Source: DATKKX01 sp035542775 (GTDB lineage Bacteria > Planctomycetota > Phycisphaerae > UBA1845 > UTPLA1). Taken from it: 6,180 bases of DNA. A program made the translations under genes and the position numbers. Shown here one piece after another: positions 1-5,841 of the stretch (positions within the stretch are counted from its first letter, which is position 1; each line of letters opens with the position of its first letter). The DNA lies in the NCBI GenBank assembly GCA_035542775.1, contig DATKKX010000335.1, forward strand, positions 1 through 6,180, written 5' to 3'. The notes under the pieces were generated by a model that made no database searches, was not told where the DNA came from, and saw only the letters and a program-made list of their open reading frames with translations.

Positions 1-494
1 TTCTCGAACACGCTTGCGAGCTTTCTTATGGAGACGCGCACCAGTATCTGAAGATCGCCGAGCAAAACACACCCTTTAACTTCCTGGATGGACCACTTGG
101 GCAGATGTCCGGGATGCGCGTGATCACCTGGCGACACCAAGGAATGGTCTCCGCCCTCGCCGCTCGCCACGCAGCGATTGTCGGCATCGCTCTGAGCACC
201 TATCGTGCGGATCACTCAGAATACCCACCGTCCCTGACGGAGTTGGTTAGTATTTATCTTGAGGCCGTTCCATTGGATCCCTTCGACGGCCAGCCCTTGC
301 GGTACAGGCGGCAGGGAGACAGCGATTACCTGCTCTATTCCGTCGGATACAATCAGATCGATGACGGCGGCACGCGCCAGACTCGGAAGGAAAGTGGCGA
401 CCGATCGGAGTGGGATGGCGACAGGATCTTTGAACACGTCAGGCCAGAGTCTAAGTATACATGCGATCCCAAGTTGGAAGAGATCAAGCCGTGA
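1..494 (+). CDS. Hypothetical protein with GspG-like C-terminal tail (5' end missing)
   Basis: The reading frame is open from base 3 with no in-frame stop, so the gene starts before the window; 163 residues are visible and the stop is TGA at 492-494. I cannot assign a function. The second half follows a pattern common in planctomycete hypothetical proteins: a helix (AIVGIALSTYRADH), then YPPSLTEL, then VPLDPFDGQPLRYRR, then YLLYSVGYNQIDDGG and a D/W-rich end. This order resembles the C-terminal part of type II secretion pseudopilin GspG (YP..L, LP.DPWG.P..Y, YDLYSLG.DG..GG). The N-terminal region, where a prepilin signal would be, is not in view, so a pilin role cannot be tested. The stop overlaps the start of the next gene as GTGA, which suggests a shared transcript and coupled translation. 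Codon third positions are mixed, unlike the nfn genes downstream. Confidence 0.8.
   Translation, partial: LEHACELSYGDAHQYLKIAEQNTPFNFLDGPLGQMSGMRVITWRHQGMVSALAARHAAIVGIALSTYRADHSEYPPSLTELVSIYLEAVPLDPFDGQPLRYRRQGDSDYLLYSVGYNQIDDGGTRQTRKESGDRSEWDGDRIFEHVRPESKYTCDPKLEEIKP
476..482 (+). promoter_or_regulatory. Shine-Dalgarno site that decides the GTG start at 491
   Basis: GGAAGAG lies 8 bases before GTG 491. The alternative ATG at 461, ten codons upstream in the same frame, has no comparable purine-rich site. The site lies inside the end of the upstream gene, as expected for translational coupling. Confidence 0.6.
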
Positions 495-1483
495 GTAACA
501 GCGCGACGAGTCCAGCCGACACCGAGGCCGAGTCGGTCCCATCACAGTGGCCTGCGATGCGAACCGACGTGCCCAAGACTGTCACCACTCTGACGGGCCT
601 GCCTGCTGTGTTCGGATTGCTCCCGCTTTGGTTCTTGCCGCGAATCATGGGTGTTCGACTGGCCGCAGCCGGCTGGGGTGCAGCGATCCTTGCTCACCTT
701 GTGGCCCTGGCCTTGGGGCTCGGCTTCGTCGCCTGGGCTCAGATCCAATCAAGCCGGCTCACTTACGGCACGCCCGGGTTCATCTCGATCAAAGTCGGCA
801 TGCCGGAGGCGCGTGAGACTCTCTCTGAGTACCTGCGGGCGCCTTTCGCTGCACTCGTTGCCGCAGCGCATGATTCTTCACCGCTCATCATCGGATGGGT
901 GAGCAGAATTCCAACGATCATTGGCGCACTTGAGATCGGCATCCCCGTTGTCGCGCTCCTGCTGATGCCTTTCGCCGCCGCCGGCGAACCTCTGGGCCGG
1001 CTTTTCGCCCGTTGCTGGCGATTGGTCTTCTGGAGCAGCACGCTCATCATTCCCCTCGGCGTCGGCTGGCTGTTGTTTCCCGCGATCCTGCAGTTGCTGG
1101 GAGTCCCCGCGCCCGAGGTACCGGCCGTCACATTCGGCATCCCGCCTGCTTCATCAGACGAGTCCGACGGAGTGGCCGTTCTCCTCTTTGTCATCTGGGC
1201 CTTCTGGTGGTTGGTTGTGCTGGTTCGCTCCGGCCTTCAGTACGCGGGGCCCGCCGATGGCCCGGCCTGGCAGCCGCGAACGCCACGATGCCGCAAGTGC
1301 GGCTACATCATCCTCGCGCTCTCCGTGGCGGGCAATTGCCCCGAATGCGGTTATCCCTTGGCAAGATCGGTGGCCGCGTTTCAGCGGTCCAGCAGGTTCA
1401 CGCGCTGGCGTGCGTTCGTGCTGTCCCTCCGCGCGGCGTTTTCGCGTCTTCAAAGGTCGTTCGCGGGCAGCTCACCCCGTTGA
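491..1483 (+). CDS. Polytopic membrane protein with C-terminal zinc ribbon
   Basis: This is a 330-residue protein of unknown function when read from GTG 491; starting at ATG 461 would add ten residues. I prefer GTG because it forms a 4-base GTGA overlap with the upstream stop and has a well-spaced GGAAGAG. A short polar N-terminus (about 1-30) is followed by roughly five hydrophobic segments near residues 34-50, 57-84, 140-164, 178-204 and 227-246, so it should sit in a membrane. After the last segment comes a small zinc ribbon, C267-x2-C270-x12-C283-x2-C286, inside CRKCGY...CPECGYPL. This is the planctomycete form of the motif, but the usual DLRGL stretch between the Cys pairs is replaced by the hydrophobic IILAL. 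A basic, Arg-rich tail of about 35 residues follows. The ribbon presumably lies on the cytoplasmic side and may bind a metal, nucleic acid or a partner protein; which one is not shown by the sequence. Confidence 0.8.
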   Translation: MSNSATSPADTEAESVPSQWPAMRTDVPKTVTTLTGLPAVFGLLPLWFLPRIMGVRLAAAGWGAAILAHLVALALGLGFVAWAQIQSSRLTYGTPGFISIKVGMPEARETLSEYLRAPFAALVAAAHDSSPLIIGWVSRIPTIIGALEIGIPVVALLLMPFAAAGEPLGRLFARCWRLVFWSSTLIIPLGVGWLLFPAILQLLGVPAPEVPAVTFGIPPASSDESDGVAVLLFVIWAFWWLVVLVRSGLQYAGPADGPAWQPRTPRCRKCGYIILALSVAGNCPECGYPLARSVAAFQRSSRFTRWRAFVLSLRAAFSRLQRSFAGSSPR

Positions 1484-1499
1484 CGAAACGTGGAATTTT

Positions 1500-1720
1500 C
1501 CAGCCAGGTAGCGAACCCTGCCACGACATTGGCACATTGACCCCGGCCCAATCTCTCGCTCCCGGCTGGCACACAGGTTGCAACAAAGCCCCCCTCTGTG
1601 ATATCGTTAGTCGGTTTGGGGTTCTTCCCGAACCGAGTCGAGCGCCCCAATCAGAGGGCGATCTGCCGGGATTGCCGAGACGAACGCTCCAACGTCGAGG
1701 CCCGTAAATCCCCCGGCAGA
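1500..1720 (+). promoter_or_regulatory. Candidate structured RNA leader of nfnAB (five stem-loops)
   Basis: Almost all of this intergenic stretch can be paired by eye on the + strand. H1: 1500-1505 with 1564-1569 and 1510-1514 with 1556-1560, enclosing 1519-1523 with 1530-1534. H2: CACAG 1572-1576 with CTGTG 1596-1600. H3: TCGGTTTGGG 1611-1620 with CCCGAACCGA 1627-1636, 10 pairs including one G-U, loop GTTCTT. H4: CGCCC 1643-1647 with GGGCG 1656-1660. H5: a perfect 9-base pair TCTGCCGGG 1662-1670 with CCCGGCAGA 1712-1720, continued by 1671-1673 with 1707-1709, 1674-1676 with 1699-1701, a symmetric GA/GA internal loop, and GACG 1679-1682 with CGTC 1693-1696. No stem is followed by a T-run. H1 begins 16 bases after the stop of the upstream gene, so it may instead help end that transcript. 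I recognise no known riboswitch class. No folding program was run. Confidence 0.4.
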
Positions 1721-1762
1721 GGCCGCTTGGCGCGACTGTCTTCCGAGGGCAAGGAGTCAACC

Positions 1763-1768
1763 GGAGAG
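1763..1768 (+). promoter_or_regulatory. Shine-Dalgarno site of nfnA
   Basis: GGAGAG lies 7 bases before ATG 1776. A second GGAG (1753-1756, within AAGGAG) is 19 bases upstream of the start and too far away to serve it directly. Both GGAG copies could pair with the CTCC at 1687-1690 in the terminal loop of the last leader hairpin. Confidence 0.65.
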
Positions 1769-1775
1769 TAGGTCC

Positions 1776-2645
1776 ATGTTTCCCATCCTGGACGCCAGGC
1801 AACTGGCTTCGGACGTGAAGTGGTTTCGTATCAAGGCCCCCCTGGTGGCCAAGCATCGCCAGCCGGGGCAGTTCGTCATCCTGCGCCTGGGCGAGAACGG
1901 CGAACGCATCCCGCTGACCATCGCGGACACCGATGTGCAGGCGGGCACGATCGAGCTGATCGTCAAGGCGATCGGCAAGACCACCACCGAGCTCTGCAAA
2001 CTGGGCAAGGGCGACTCGATCAACGACGTGATGGGCCCGCTGGGCCGCCCGACGGAGATCGAGAAGGTCGATCACGCCGTGCTGGTCGGCGGCGGCGTGG
2101 GGACGGCGGTCATCTACCCGCTGGCCAAGGCCCTGCGAACGATGGGCAACTACGTCACTTCCATCACCGGCGGCCGCACCAGGGAACTGGTCGTCCTGGA
2201 AGAGGAACTGAAGAAAGTGTCGGACGTCGTCTATGCCACGACCGACGACGGCAGCTACGGCTTCAAGGGCACCGTGGCTGACAAGCTCCGCGAGCTCATG
2301 GCCGTCAACAAGCCACCCATCGGCGCGATCTACTGCGCCGGGCCGGTCCCGATGATGCGGGCCATCGTCGAGCTGACCCACCCGACGGGCATCAAGACCA
2401 TCGTCTCGCTCAACCCCATCATGGTCGACGGCACGGGCATGTGCGGCGGCTGCCGCGTCTCCATCGGCGGCGAAACCAAGTTTGCCTGCGTGGACGGACC
2501 GGAGTTTGACGGGCACAAGGTGGACTTCAAGGAACTGGCCGACCGGCTGACGGCCTATCGCAAGCAGGAGAAAGTGTCGTTCGACCGGTTCCAGGGGCAT
2601 GAGTGCAAGCTGGGGACGCAGGCGCCCGTGAGCGGTGGGAGGTAA
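1776..2645 (+). CDS. nfnA: NfnA-type ferredoxin-NADP+ reductase small subunit (sulfide/dihydroorotate dehydrogenase-like FAD/NAD-binding protein)
   Basis: A 289-residue flavoprotein of the ferredoxin-NADP+ reductase/PyrK/SudB superfamily. Together with the next gene it should form the cytoplasmic NfnAB complex, which couples NADH and reduced ferredoxin to NADP+ reduction by flavin-based electron bifurcation. The FAD-binding barrel shows PGQFV (30-34) and RIPLT (44-48). The nucleotide-binding half begins with GPLGRP (87-92) and GGGVGT (105-110) and has YCAGPVPMM (186-194). The C-terminal [2Fe-2S] site is D218-x4-C223-x2-C226-x11-C238. One Asp plus three Cys in this spacing is what I recall from Thermotoga NfnA, and it separates this protein from PyrK, which uses four Cys. 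The start has a good ribosome site, and the stop is only 5 bases before the partner gene. Automated pipelines may call it PyrK-like or SudB. The family is secure; the bifurcating activity is inferred from the pairing and cluster ligands. Confidence 0.9.
   Translation: MFPILDARQLASDVKWFRIKAPLVAKHRQPGQFVILRLGENGERIPLTIADTDVQAGTIELIVKAIGKTTTELCKLGKGDSINDVMGPLGRPTEIEKVDHAVLVGGGVGTAVIYPLAKALRTMGNYVTSITGGRTRELVVLEEELKKVSDVVYATTDDGSYGFKGTVADKLRELMAVNKPPIGAIYCAGPVPMMRAIVELTHPTGIKTIVSLNPIMVDGTGMCGGCRVSIGGETKFACVDGPEFDGHKVDFKELADRLTAYRKQEKVSFDRFQGHECKLGTQAPVSGGR
2637..2642 (+). promoter_or_regulatory. Shine-Dalgarno site that decides the nfnB start
   Basis: GGGAGG overlaps the last codons of nfnA and sits 8 bases before ATG 2651. 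This favours 2651 over the in-frame ATG at 2603, which would add 16 residues lying almost wholly inside nfnA and unlike the family's N-terminus. Confidence 0.7.
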
Positions 2646-2650
2646 GACGG

Positions 2651-4090
2651 ATGGCTGAAATGACACCCAAAGAGCGGATGAAGATCAATCGGCAGCACAT
2701 GCCCGAGCGCGATCCGTTTGTGCGTAACAAGGACTTCAACGAGGTCAACCTGGGCTTCCAGGAGCAGATTGCCAAGACCGAGGCCGAGCGTTGCCTTCGC
2801 TGCAAGGACCGCAAGTGCATCGACGGTTGCCCCGTCGGCATCGACATCCCGGTGTTCCTTGACTTTATCGCCGCCGGCGACATGAAAGGCGCGGCGGAGT
2901 GCCTGCTCGGCGCCAACGCCCTGCCCGGCATCACCGGTCGAGTCTGCCCGCAGGAGGAGCAATGCGAGCAAGTCTGCATCCGCGGCAAGGGTAAGGGCAC
3001 GCCCGTCGCGATCGGGCACCTGGAGCGATACATCGCTGACTGGGCCCGCGAAAACATGGACATCAAGACGCTGCTGGCCCCGCCCAGCGGCTTCCACGTG
3101 GCGGTGGTCGGCTCCGGGCCGGCCGGTTTGACCGCCGCGGGCGAGTTGGCCCGCAAGGGTCACGATGTCACCATCTTCGAGGCGTTGCATCAGCCGGGCG
3201 GCGTGCTGGTCTATGGCATTCCCGAGTTCCGCTTGCCGAACAAGATCATCGACGCCGAAGTCGACCGCCTTCGGGCCATGGGCGTGAAGATCGTCACCAA
3301 CGTGGTCGTCGGCAGGACGTTCACCGTCAACGAGCTGCTCAACGAGGAAGGCTTTGACGCCATGTTCATCGCCAACGGCGCCGGGCTACCGATCTTCCTG
3401 AACATCCCCGGCGAGAACCTCAAGGGCGTCTTCTCGGCGAACGAGTATCTCACCCGCGTCAATCTGATGCGGGCCTATGACTTCCCGAACGCCGACACGC
3501 CGGTCATTCGCGGCGAGCGCGTCGTGGTGCTGGGCGGCGGGAACGTGGCCATGGATTCGGTGCGGACGTCCAAGCGGCTGGGGGCCAAGGAGTCGATCCT
3601 GGCGTATCGCCGCAGCCGCACCGAGATGCCCGCACGGAAAGAGGAAGTGAAGCACGCCGAGGAAGAGGGCATCATCTTCAAGTTCCTGACCAACCCGAAG
3701 CGAATTCTCGGCACCGAGGACGGCTGGGTGAAGGGCATCGAGTGCAGCCAGATGGAGCTGGGCGAGCCCGACGCGTCCGGCCGCCGCCGGCCGATCGAGA
3801 TCAAGGGCTCCGAGTTCGTGATCGACTGCGACCTGGTCGTCGAGGCCATCGGCACGCGGGCCAACCCGCTGCTGACCGCGACAACGCCGCAGCTCAAGAC
3901 CAACAAGTGGGGCTACATCGAGGCCGCCGAGGACGGCGCGACGAGCATGCCGGGCGTGTATGCCGGCGGCGACATCATCCGCGGCTCGGCCACGGTGATC
4001 CTGGCCATGGGCGACGGCAAGAAATCCGCCGCCGCGATGGACAAATACCTCCGCGAGGTGAAGAAGACACCGAGTCGGAAGGGCAAGTAG
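2651..4090 (+). CDS. nfnB: NfnB large subunit / GltA-type NADPH-dependent glutamate synthase-like oxidoreductase
   Basis: A 479-residue iron-sulfur flavoprotein of the GltD/GltA family, read here as the large subunit of NfnAB: 2 reduced ferredoxin + NADH + 2 NADP+ + H+ to 2 oxidised ferredoxin + NAD+ + 2 NADPH. The N-terminal domain has two [4Fe-4S] motifs: C48-x2-C51-x4-C56-x3-C60-P, and C99-PQEEQ-C105-x3-C109 with adjacent Glu residues; the family's proximal cluster is known to use a Glu in place of one Cys. FAD binding is GSGPAG (154-159) followed by GGVLVYGIPEFRLP. The second nucleotide site is GGGNVAMD (295-302), followed by YRRSRTEMPAR, and the FAD-closing motif AGGDIIRGSATVILAMGDGK starts near 438. 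Length fits the family. Many databases name this protein gltA. There is no glutamate synthase large subunit beside it, and the nfnA partner argues for NADH/NADPH/ferredoxin balancing over glutamate synthesis. It is the last gene before a terminator. Confidence 0.93.
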   Translation: MAEMTPKERMKINRQHMPERDPFVRNKDFNEVNLGFQEQIAKTEAERCLRCKDRKCIDGCPVGIDIPVFLDFIAAGDMKGAAECLLGANALPGITGRVCPQEEQCEQVCIRGKGKGTPVAIGHLERYIADWARENMDIKTLLAPPSGFHVAVVGSGPAGLTAAGELARKGHDVTIFEALHQPGGVLVYGIPEFRLPNKIIDAEVDRLRAMGVKIVTNVVVGRTFTVNELLNEEGFDAMFIANGAGLPIFLNIPGENLKGVFSANEYLTRVNLMRAYDFPNADTPVIRGERVVVLGGGNVAMDSVRTSKRLGAKESILAYRRSRTEMPARKEEVKHAEEEGIIFKFLTNPKRILGTEDGWVKGIECSQMELGEPDASGRRRPIEIKGSEFVIDCDLVVEAIGTRANPLLTATTPQLKTNKWGYIEAAEDGATSMPGVYAGGDIIRGSATVILAMGDGKKSAAAMDKYLREVKKTPSRKGK

Positions 4091-4099
4091 CTCAGTGAC

Positions 4100-4166
4100 T
4101 GAGGCACTTGGGGAAACAAGGGCTATCGAGGTCCGCGTTTCCCCTCTTTCTTGCGCGGTTGCCTCA
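4100..4166 (+). terminator. Nested stem-loop terminator between convergent genes
   Basis: The inner stem GGGGAAAC 4110-4117 with GTTTCCCC 4137-4144 is 8 perfect pairs with a 19-base loop, and is followed by TCTTTCTT (4145-4152), a reasonable though interrupted T-tract for ending nfnAB. An outer 7-base repeat, TGAGGCA 4100-4106 with TGCCTCA 4160-4166, encloses it. The right outer arm contains the stop codon of the minus-strand gene ending at 4164. A third small hairpin, CTCAG 4091-4095 with CTGAG 4099-4103, starts directly after the nfnB stop and competes with the outer stem. No T-tract serves the minus strand, so termination in that direction is less clear. Confidence 0.6.
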
Positions 4167-4802
4167 AAGGACCGCCATGACTCCGGCGACGAGAACCGTC
4201 ATCGCGGACACGGCTACCAGACCAACATTGCACACAATCCAGGGTCTCAAGCGACCGCGAATTTGTGGGTTGTCATCGCGATTGAGATCGTGCCCGGCCC
4301 TCGCTTTTTGCAGCGCCAGCCCGCCGAGCACCAGACCGGGGATTGGGAAGAGCATCCAGATGAACGGCACGTCGGCTTCGTACACGGCTGCCAGGCCGAT
4401 AAGAAATAGAGCCACGAGGATCCAGGCGACGCGTCCGGCGGCCTGCAGCATGCGCCGTCGCATGTCCGCCAGTCCCATCGAATCGACGGAGATCAGCACA
4501 AACAACAGGAGGGCCACTACTGGGGCGATGCAGGCATCCACGCAAGGGATGCTCCCCACTCGACCGCTCCGGAAGATGCCGTATACAGTGGCAATCCCGC
4601 TCCCGACCGCCTGTACCGCCGCCGCGAACCGCAGATCGTCGAGCACCTCGATGCACCACGCCGCGTTGAGCCCGACGATGCCCTCCTTGTCATAATGAAA
4701 GCCGCATTCCGGGCAGCGGTGGTCGGGCAGGGCTCGAAGATCGTATCCGCACTGCGGGCAGTGCACGCTGGGAGGAGCCACGTTATTGGATGCAGGCGAC
4801 AT
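4164..4802 (-). CDS. Membrane protein with N-terminal zinc ribbon
   Basis: A 212-residue protein of unknown function. An N-terminal zinc ribbon, C15-x2-C18-x11-C30-x2-C33 (CPQCGYDLRAL...CPECGF), is the classic planctomycete motif. It is followed by about five hydrophobic segments near residues 60-77, 88-106, 123-141, 146-164 and 189-211. A polar stretch (about 166-187, GHDLNRDDNPQIRGRLR) separates the last two segments. The start is well fixed at the upstream side: an in-frame TAA lies 9 bases before ATG 4802. There is no Shine-Dalgarno sequence, and a possible -10 element ends only 13 bases before the ATG, so the message may be nearly leaderless. It faces nfnB end to end and is divergent from the gene at 5031. 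No enzymatic motif is visible; the ribbon is presumably a cytoplasmic metal-binding module. Confidence 0.85.
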   Translation of the reverse strand: MSPASNNVAPPSVHCPQCGYDLRALPDHRCPECGFHYDKEGIVGLNAAWCIEVLDDLRFAAAVQAVGSGIATVYGIFRSGRVGSIPCVDACIAPVVALLLFVLISVDSMGLADMRRRMLQAAGRVAWILVALFLIGLAAVYEADVPFIWMLFPIPGLVLGGLALQKARAGHDLNRDDNPQIRGRLRPWIVCNVGLVAVSAMTVLVAGVMAVL

Positions 4803-4815
4803 GGACGCTTACATA

Positions 4816-4844
4816 AGAATACCGGGCCTGGCCGTCGCGGCCAA
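4816..4844 (-). promoter_or_regulatory. Possible sigma-70-type promoter for the gene at 4164-4802
   Basis: Read on the minus strand, TTGGCC (4844-4839) and TATTCT (4821-4816) are separated by exactly 17 bases. Each matches the consensus at 4 of 6 positions. Transcription would begin about 6-7 bases before the ATG. The spacer contains a GGCC...GGCC palindrome (around 4829-4842) that could be an operator or chance in GC-rich DNA. Confidence 0.3.
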
Positions 4845-4940
4845 GCGCGGGGGCAAGAACACTATCACCGATAAGCATGCCGCCGCCGGGCCTGCGATCC
4901 ATACATCTTATCCCGCCTCCATCTTGTAGCGTCATTCGGC

Positions 4941-4969
4941 TTGACCGGTTGCCAAACATATTGAATGTT
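4941..4969 (+). promoter_or_regulatory. Weak candidate promoter for the gene at 5031
   Basis: TTGACC at 4941-4946 is a good -35 hexamer. The only hexamer at 17-base spacing is AATGTT (4964-4969), a poor -10 with 3 of 6 matches. If used, the message would carry an untranslated leader of roughly 55 bases containing the hairpin at 4984-5006. Confidence 0.2.
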
Positions 4970-4983
4970 TAACCTGACGCATA

Positions 4984-5006
4984 GGTTCGGCGCGGTGCGC
5001 CGACCC
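4984..5006 (+). promoter_or_regulatory. Strong hairpin ahead of the gene at 5031
   Basis: TCGGCGC 4987-4993 and GCGCCGA 4997-5003 form 7 perfect pairs around a GGT loop. The stem extends by two G-C pairs (4984-4985 with 5005-5006) past one T/C mismatch. It lies 24 bases before ATG 5031. It is either a 5' leader structure or, if the upstream ATG 4965 is used, early coding sequence. Confidence 0.4.
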
Positions 5007-5030
5007 CGAAAAACGCCGGATGGTGGGGAA

Positions 5031-5669
5031 ATGCTTCCAGCGATTTCATCAGACTTGCCGGCCTATCTGCTGCCGCCCAAGGCGGGCGACGATGACCGGC
5101 ATACATCATCGGATGATTTCGGCCCGGCCGTTCGAGTGGACATCTCGGCGGAAGGGGCCATTGATGCTCAATCCGCGCAGCCCGGCACAGGGTTGTACGG
5201 TCCGGATGGCCAATTCGTCGATTCCGCGGCCCGCAGAGACCTGCAGAACGGGACGCCGTCAGAGGAACCCCAACCTCAGCCGGCCGCGGAGCAGGAGTCC
5301 CCAGAGGCAAATGGAAGCGATGCGCCTTCACAGCCCCAGGCTGATGTTCCCACGGTTCTAAACAACGCGACTCAGAACACCCAACACGATCGCGATCTCG
5401 CTCTGGCCAACTATGACTCGATCATTCCGCCGGCAGCTCGGGAGGAACTGGCGCATCTGGCCGACCGCGTCCAGCGCAAGTCCTCAGAGCAGGCCCTGAG
5501 CCCATCCGAATACAAGAAGCTGGCCGAACTGCTGATGCGAGTCGGCCGGCACTCCGATGCCATGTGGGCAAGGAGCGAGGCGGAAAAGCTGCAACAGGGC
5601 GAACAACCCGCGGACGCGCAGTCCGACATGCCCTCGTCGATGCTGGCGACCGCTGGCGTGGCGTCATGA
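5031..5669 (+). CDS. Hypothetical hydrophilic protein, disordered middle and helical C-terminus
   Basis: A 212-residue protein I do not recognise. It has no membrane segment, signal peptide or Cys. Residues 1-45 contain SSDDFGPAVRVDISAEG; the short 'VDIS.E' pattern also occurs in FlgM and other flagella-associated proteins, which is too weak for an assignment. About residues 45-120 are rich in Pro, Gln, Glu and Ala and look disordered. From about 131 to 190 the sequence is probably helical (REELAHLADRVQRK, then SPSEYKKLAELLMRVGRHS, then MWARSEAEKLQ), possibly a TPR-like hairpin. An in-frame ATG at 4965 would add 22 residues. I prefer 5031 because the extra segment is basic and unlike the rest, spans a strong hairpin, and follows no ribosome site, whereas GGTGGGG lies just before 5031 (rather close). 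The gene stands alone, divergent from one zinc-ribbon gene and convergent with another. Confidence 0.7.
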   Translation: MLPAISSDLPAYLLPPKAGDDDRHTSSDDFGPAVRVDISAEGAIDAQSAQPGTGLYGPDGQFVDSAARRDLQNGTPSEEPQPQPAAEQESPEANGSDAPSQPQADVPTVLNNATQNTQHDRDLALANYDSIIPPAAREELAHLADRVQRKSSEQALSPSEYKKLAELLMRVGRHSDAMWARSEAEKLQQGEQPADAQSDMPSSMLATAGVAS

Positions 5670-5815
5670 GCTGATGGTGCAGAAGCCCAGCCCTCTGAAC
5701 CGCCGCGTTCACAGCGTTTCATCGTTCGTACAACATCCTTTCGTCATCCCTGACCGCATCCAGTCGAAGCGGGACCGACCTGTTTGAATGGTCTGTCGTC
5801 CGGGCGTTTGTCGTC

Positions 5816-5831
5816 GCCGGCGGGAGCCGGT
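5816..5831 (-). terminator. Possible weak stem-loop after the RDD-family gene
   Basis: CCGGC 5817-5821 and GCCGG 5826-5830 close a 4-base loop (GGGA, a GNRA-type loop on the + strand), 11 bases beyond the minus-strand stop at 5842. Neither strand shows a T-tract after it, so intrinsic termination is doubtful. The rest of 5670-5841 holds nothing I can call. Confidence 0.2.
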
Positions 5832-5841
5832 TCCAAACTTG

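Noticed and set aside
1585..1602. AAAGCCCCCCTCTGTGAT, reminiscent of part of the cobalamin riboswitch core
   Set aside because: The other conserved blocks (the GGTGCGAATCCGG-like block upstream and the GCCAGGAGACC-like block downstream) are absent.
1012..1707. A 231-codon + frame running through the end of the zinc-ribbon gene into the leader
   Set aside because: It overlaps a well-supported gene in another frame, has Arg/Pro-rich shadow composition and no ribosome site.
2603..2650. In-frame upstream ATG for nfnB
   Set aside because: The extra 16 residues lie almost wholly inside nfnA and do not look like the family; ATG 2651 has a well-spaced GGGAGG.
1398..2666. A 422-codon open frame on the minus strand spanning the leader and nfnA
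   Set aside because: It is antisense to a clearly conserved gene. The strong third-position G/C bias of nfnA creates such frames, and the translation is a His/Asp/Arg-rich string with no domain.
4807..4815. ATG-TAA minimal frame just upstream of ATG 4802 on the minus strand
   Set aside because: It would lie at or before the predicted transcription start, so it is unlikely to be in the message.
4870..4912. GATAAG...CTTATC inverted repeat in the divergent intergenic region
   Set aside because: The 6-base arms are 31 bases apart and chance is likely; nothing ties it to a known operator.
5674..5787. A 37-codon + frame (ATG 5674) between the convergent genes
   Set aside because: No ribosome site, no recognisable composition, and it is the tail of a shadow frame through the preceding gene.
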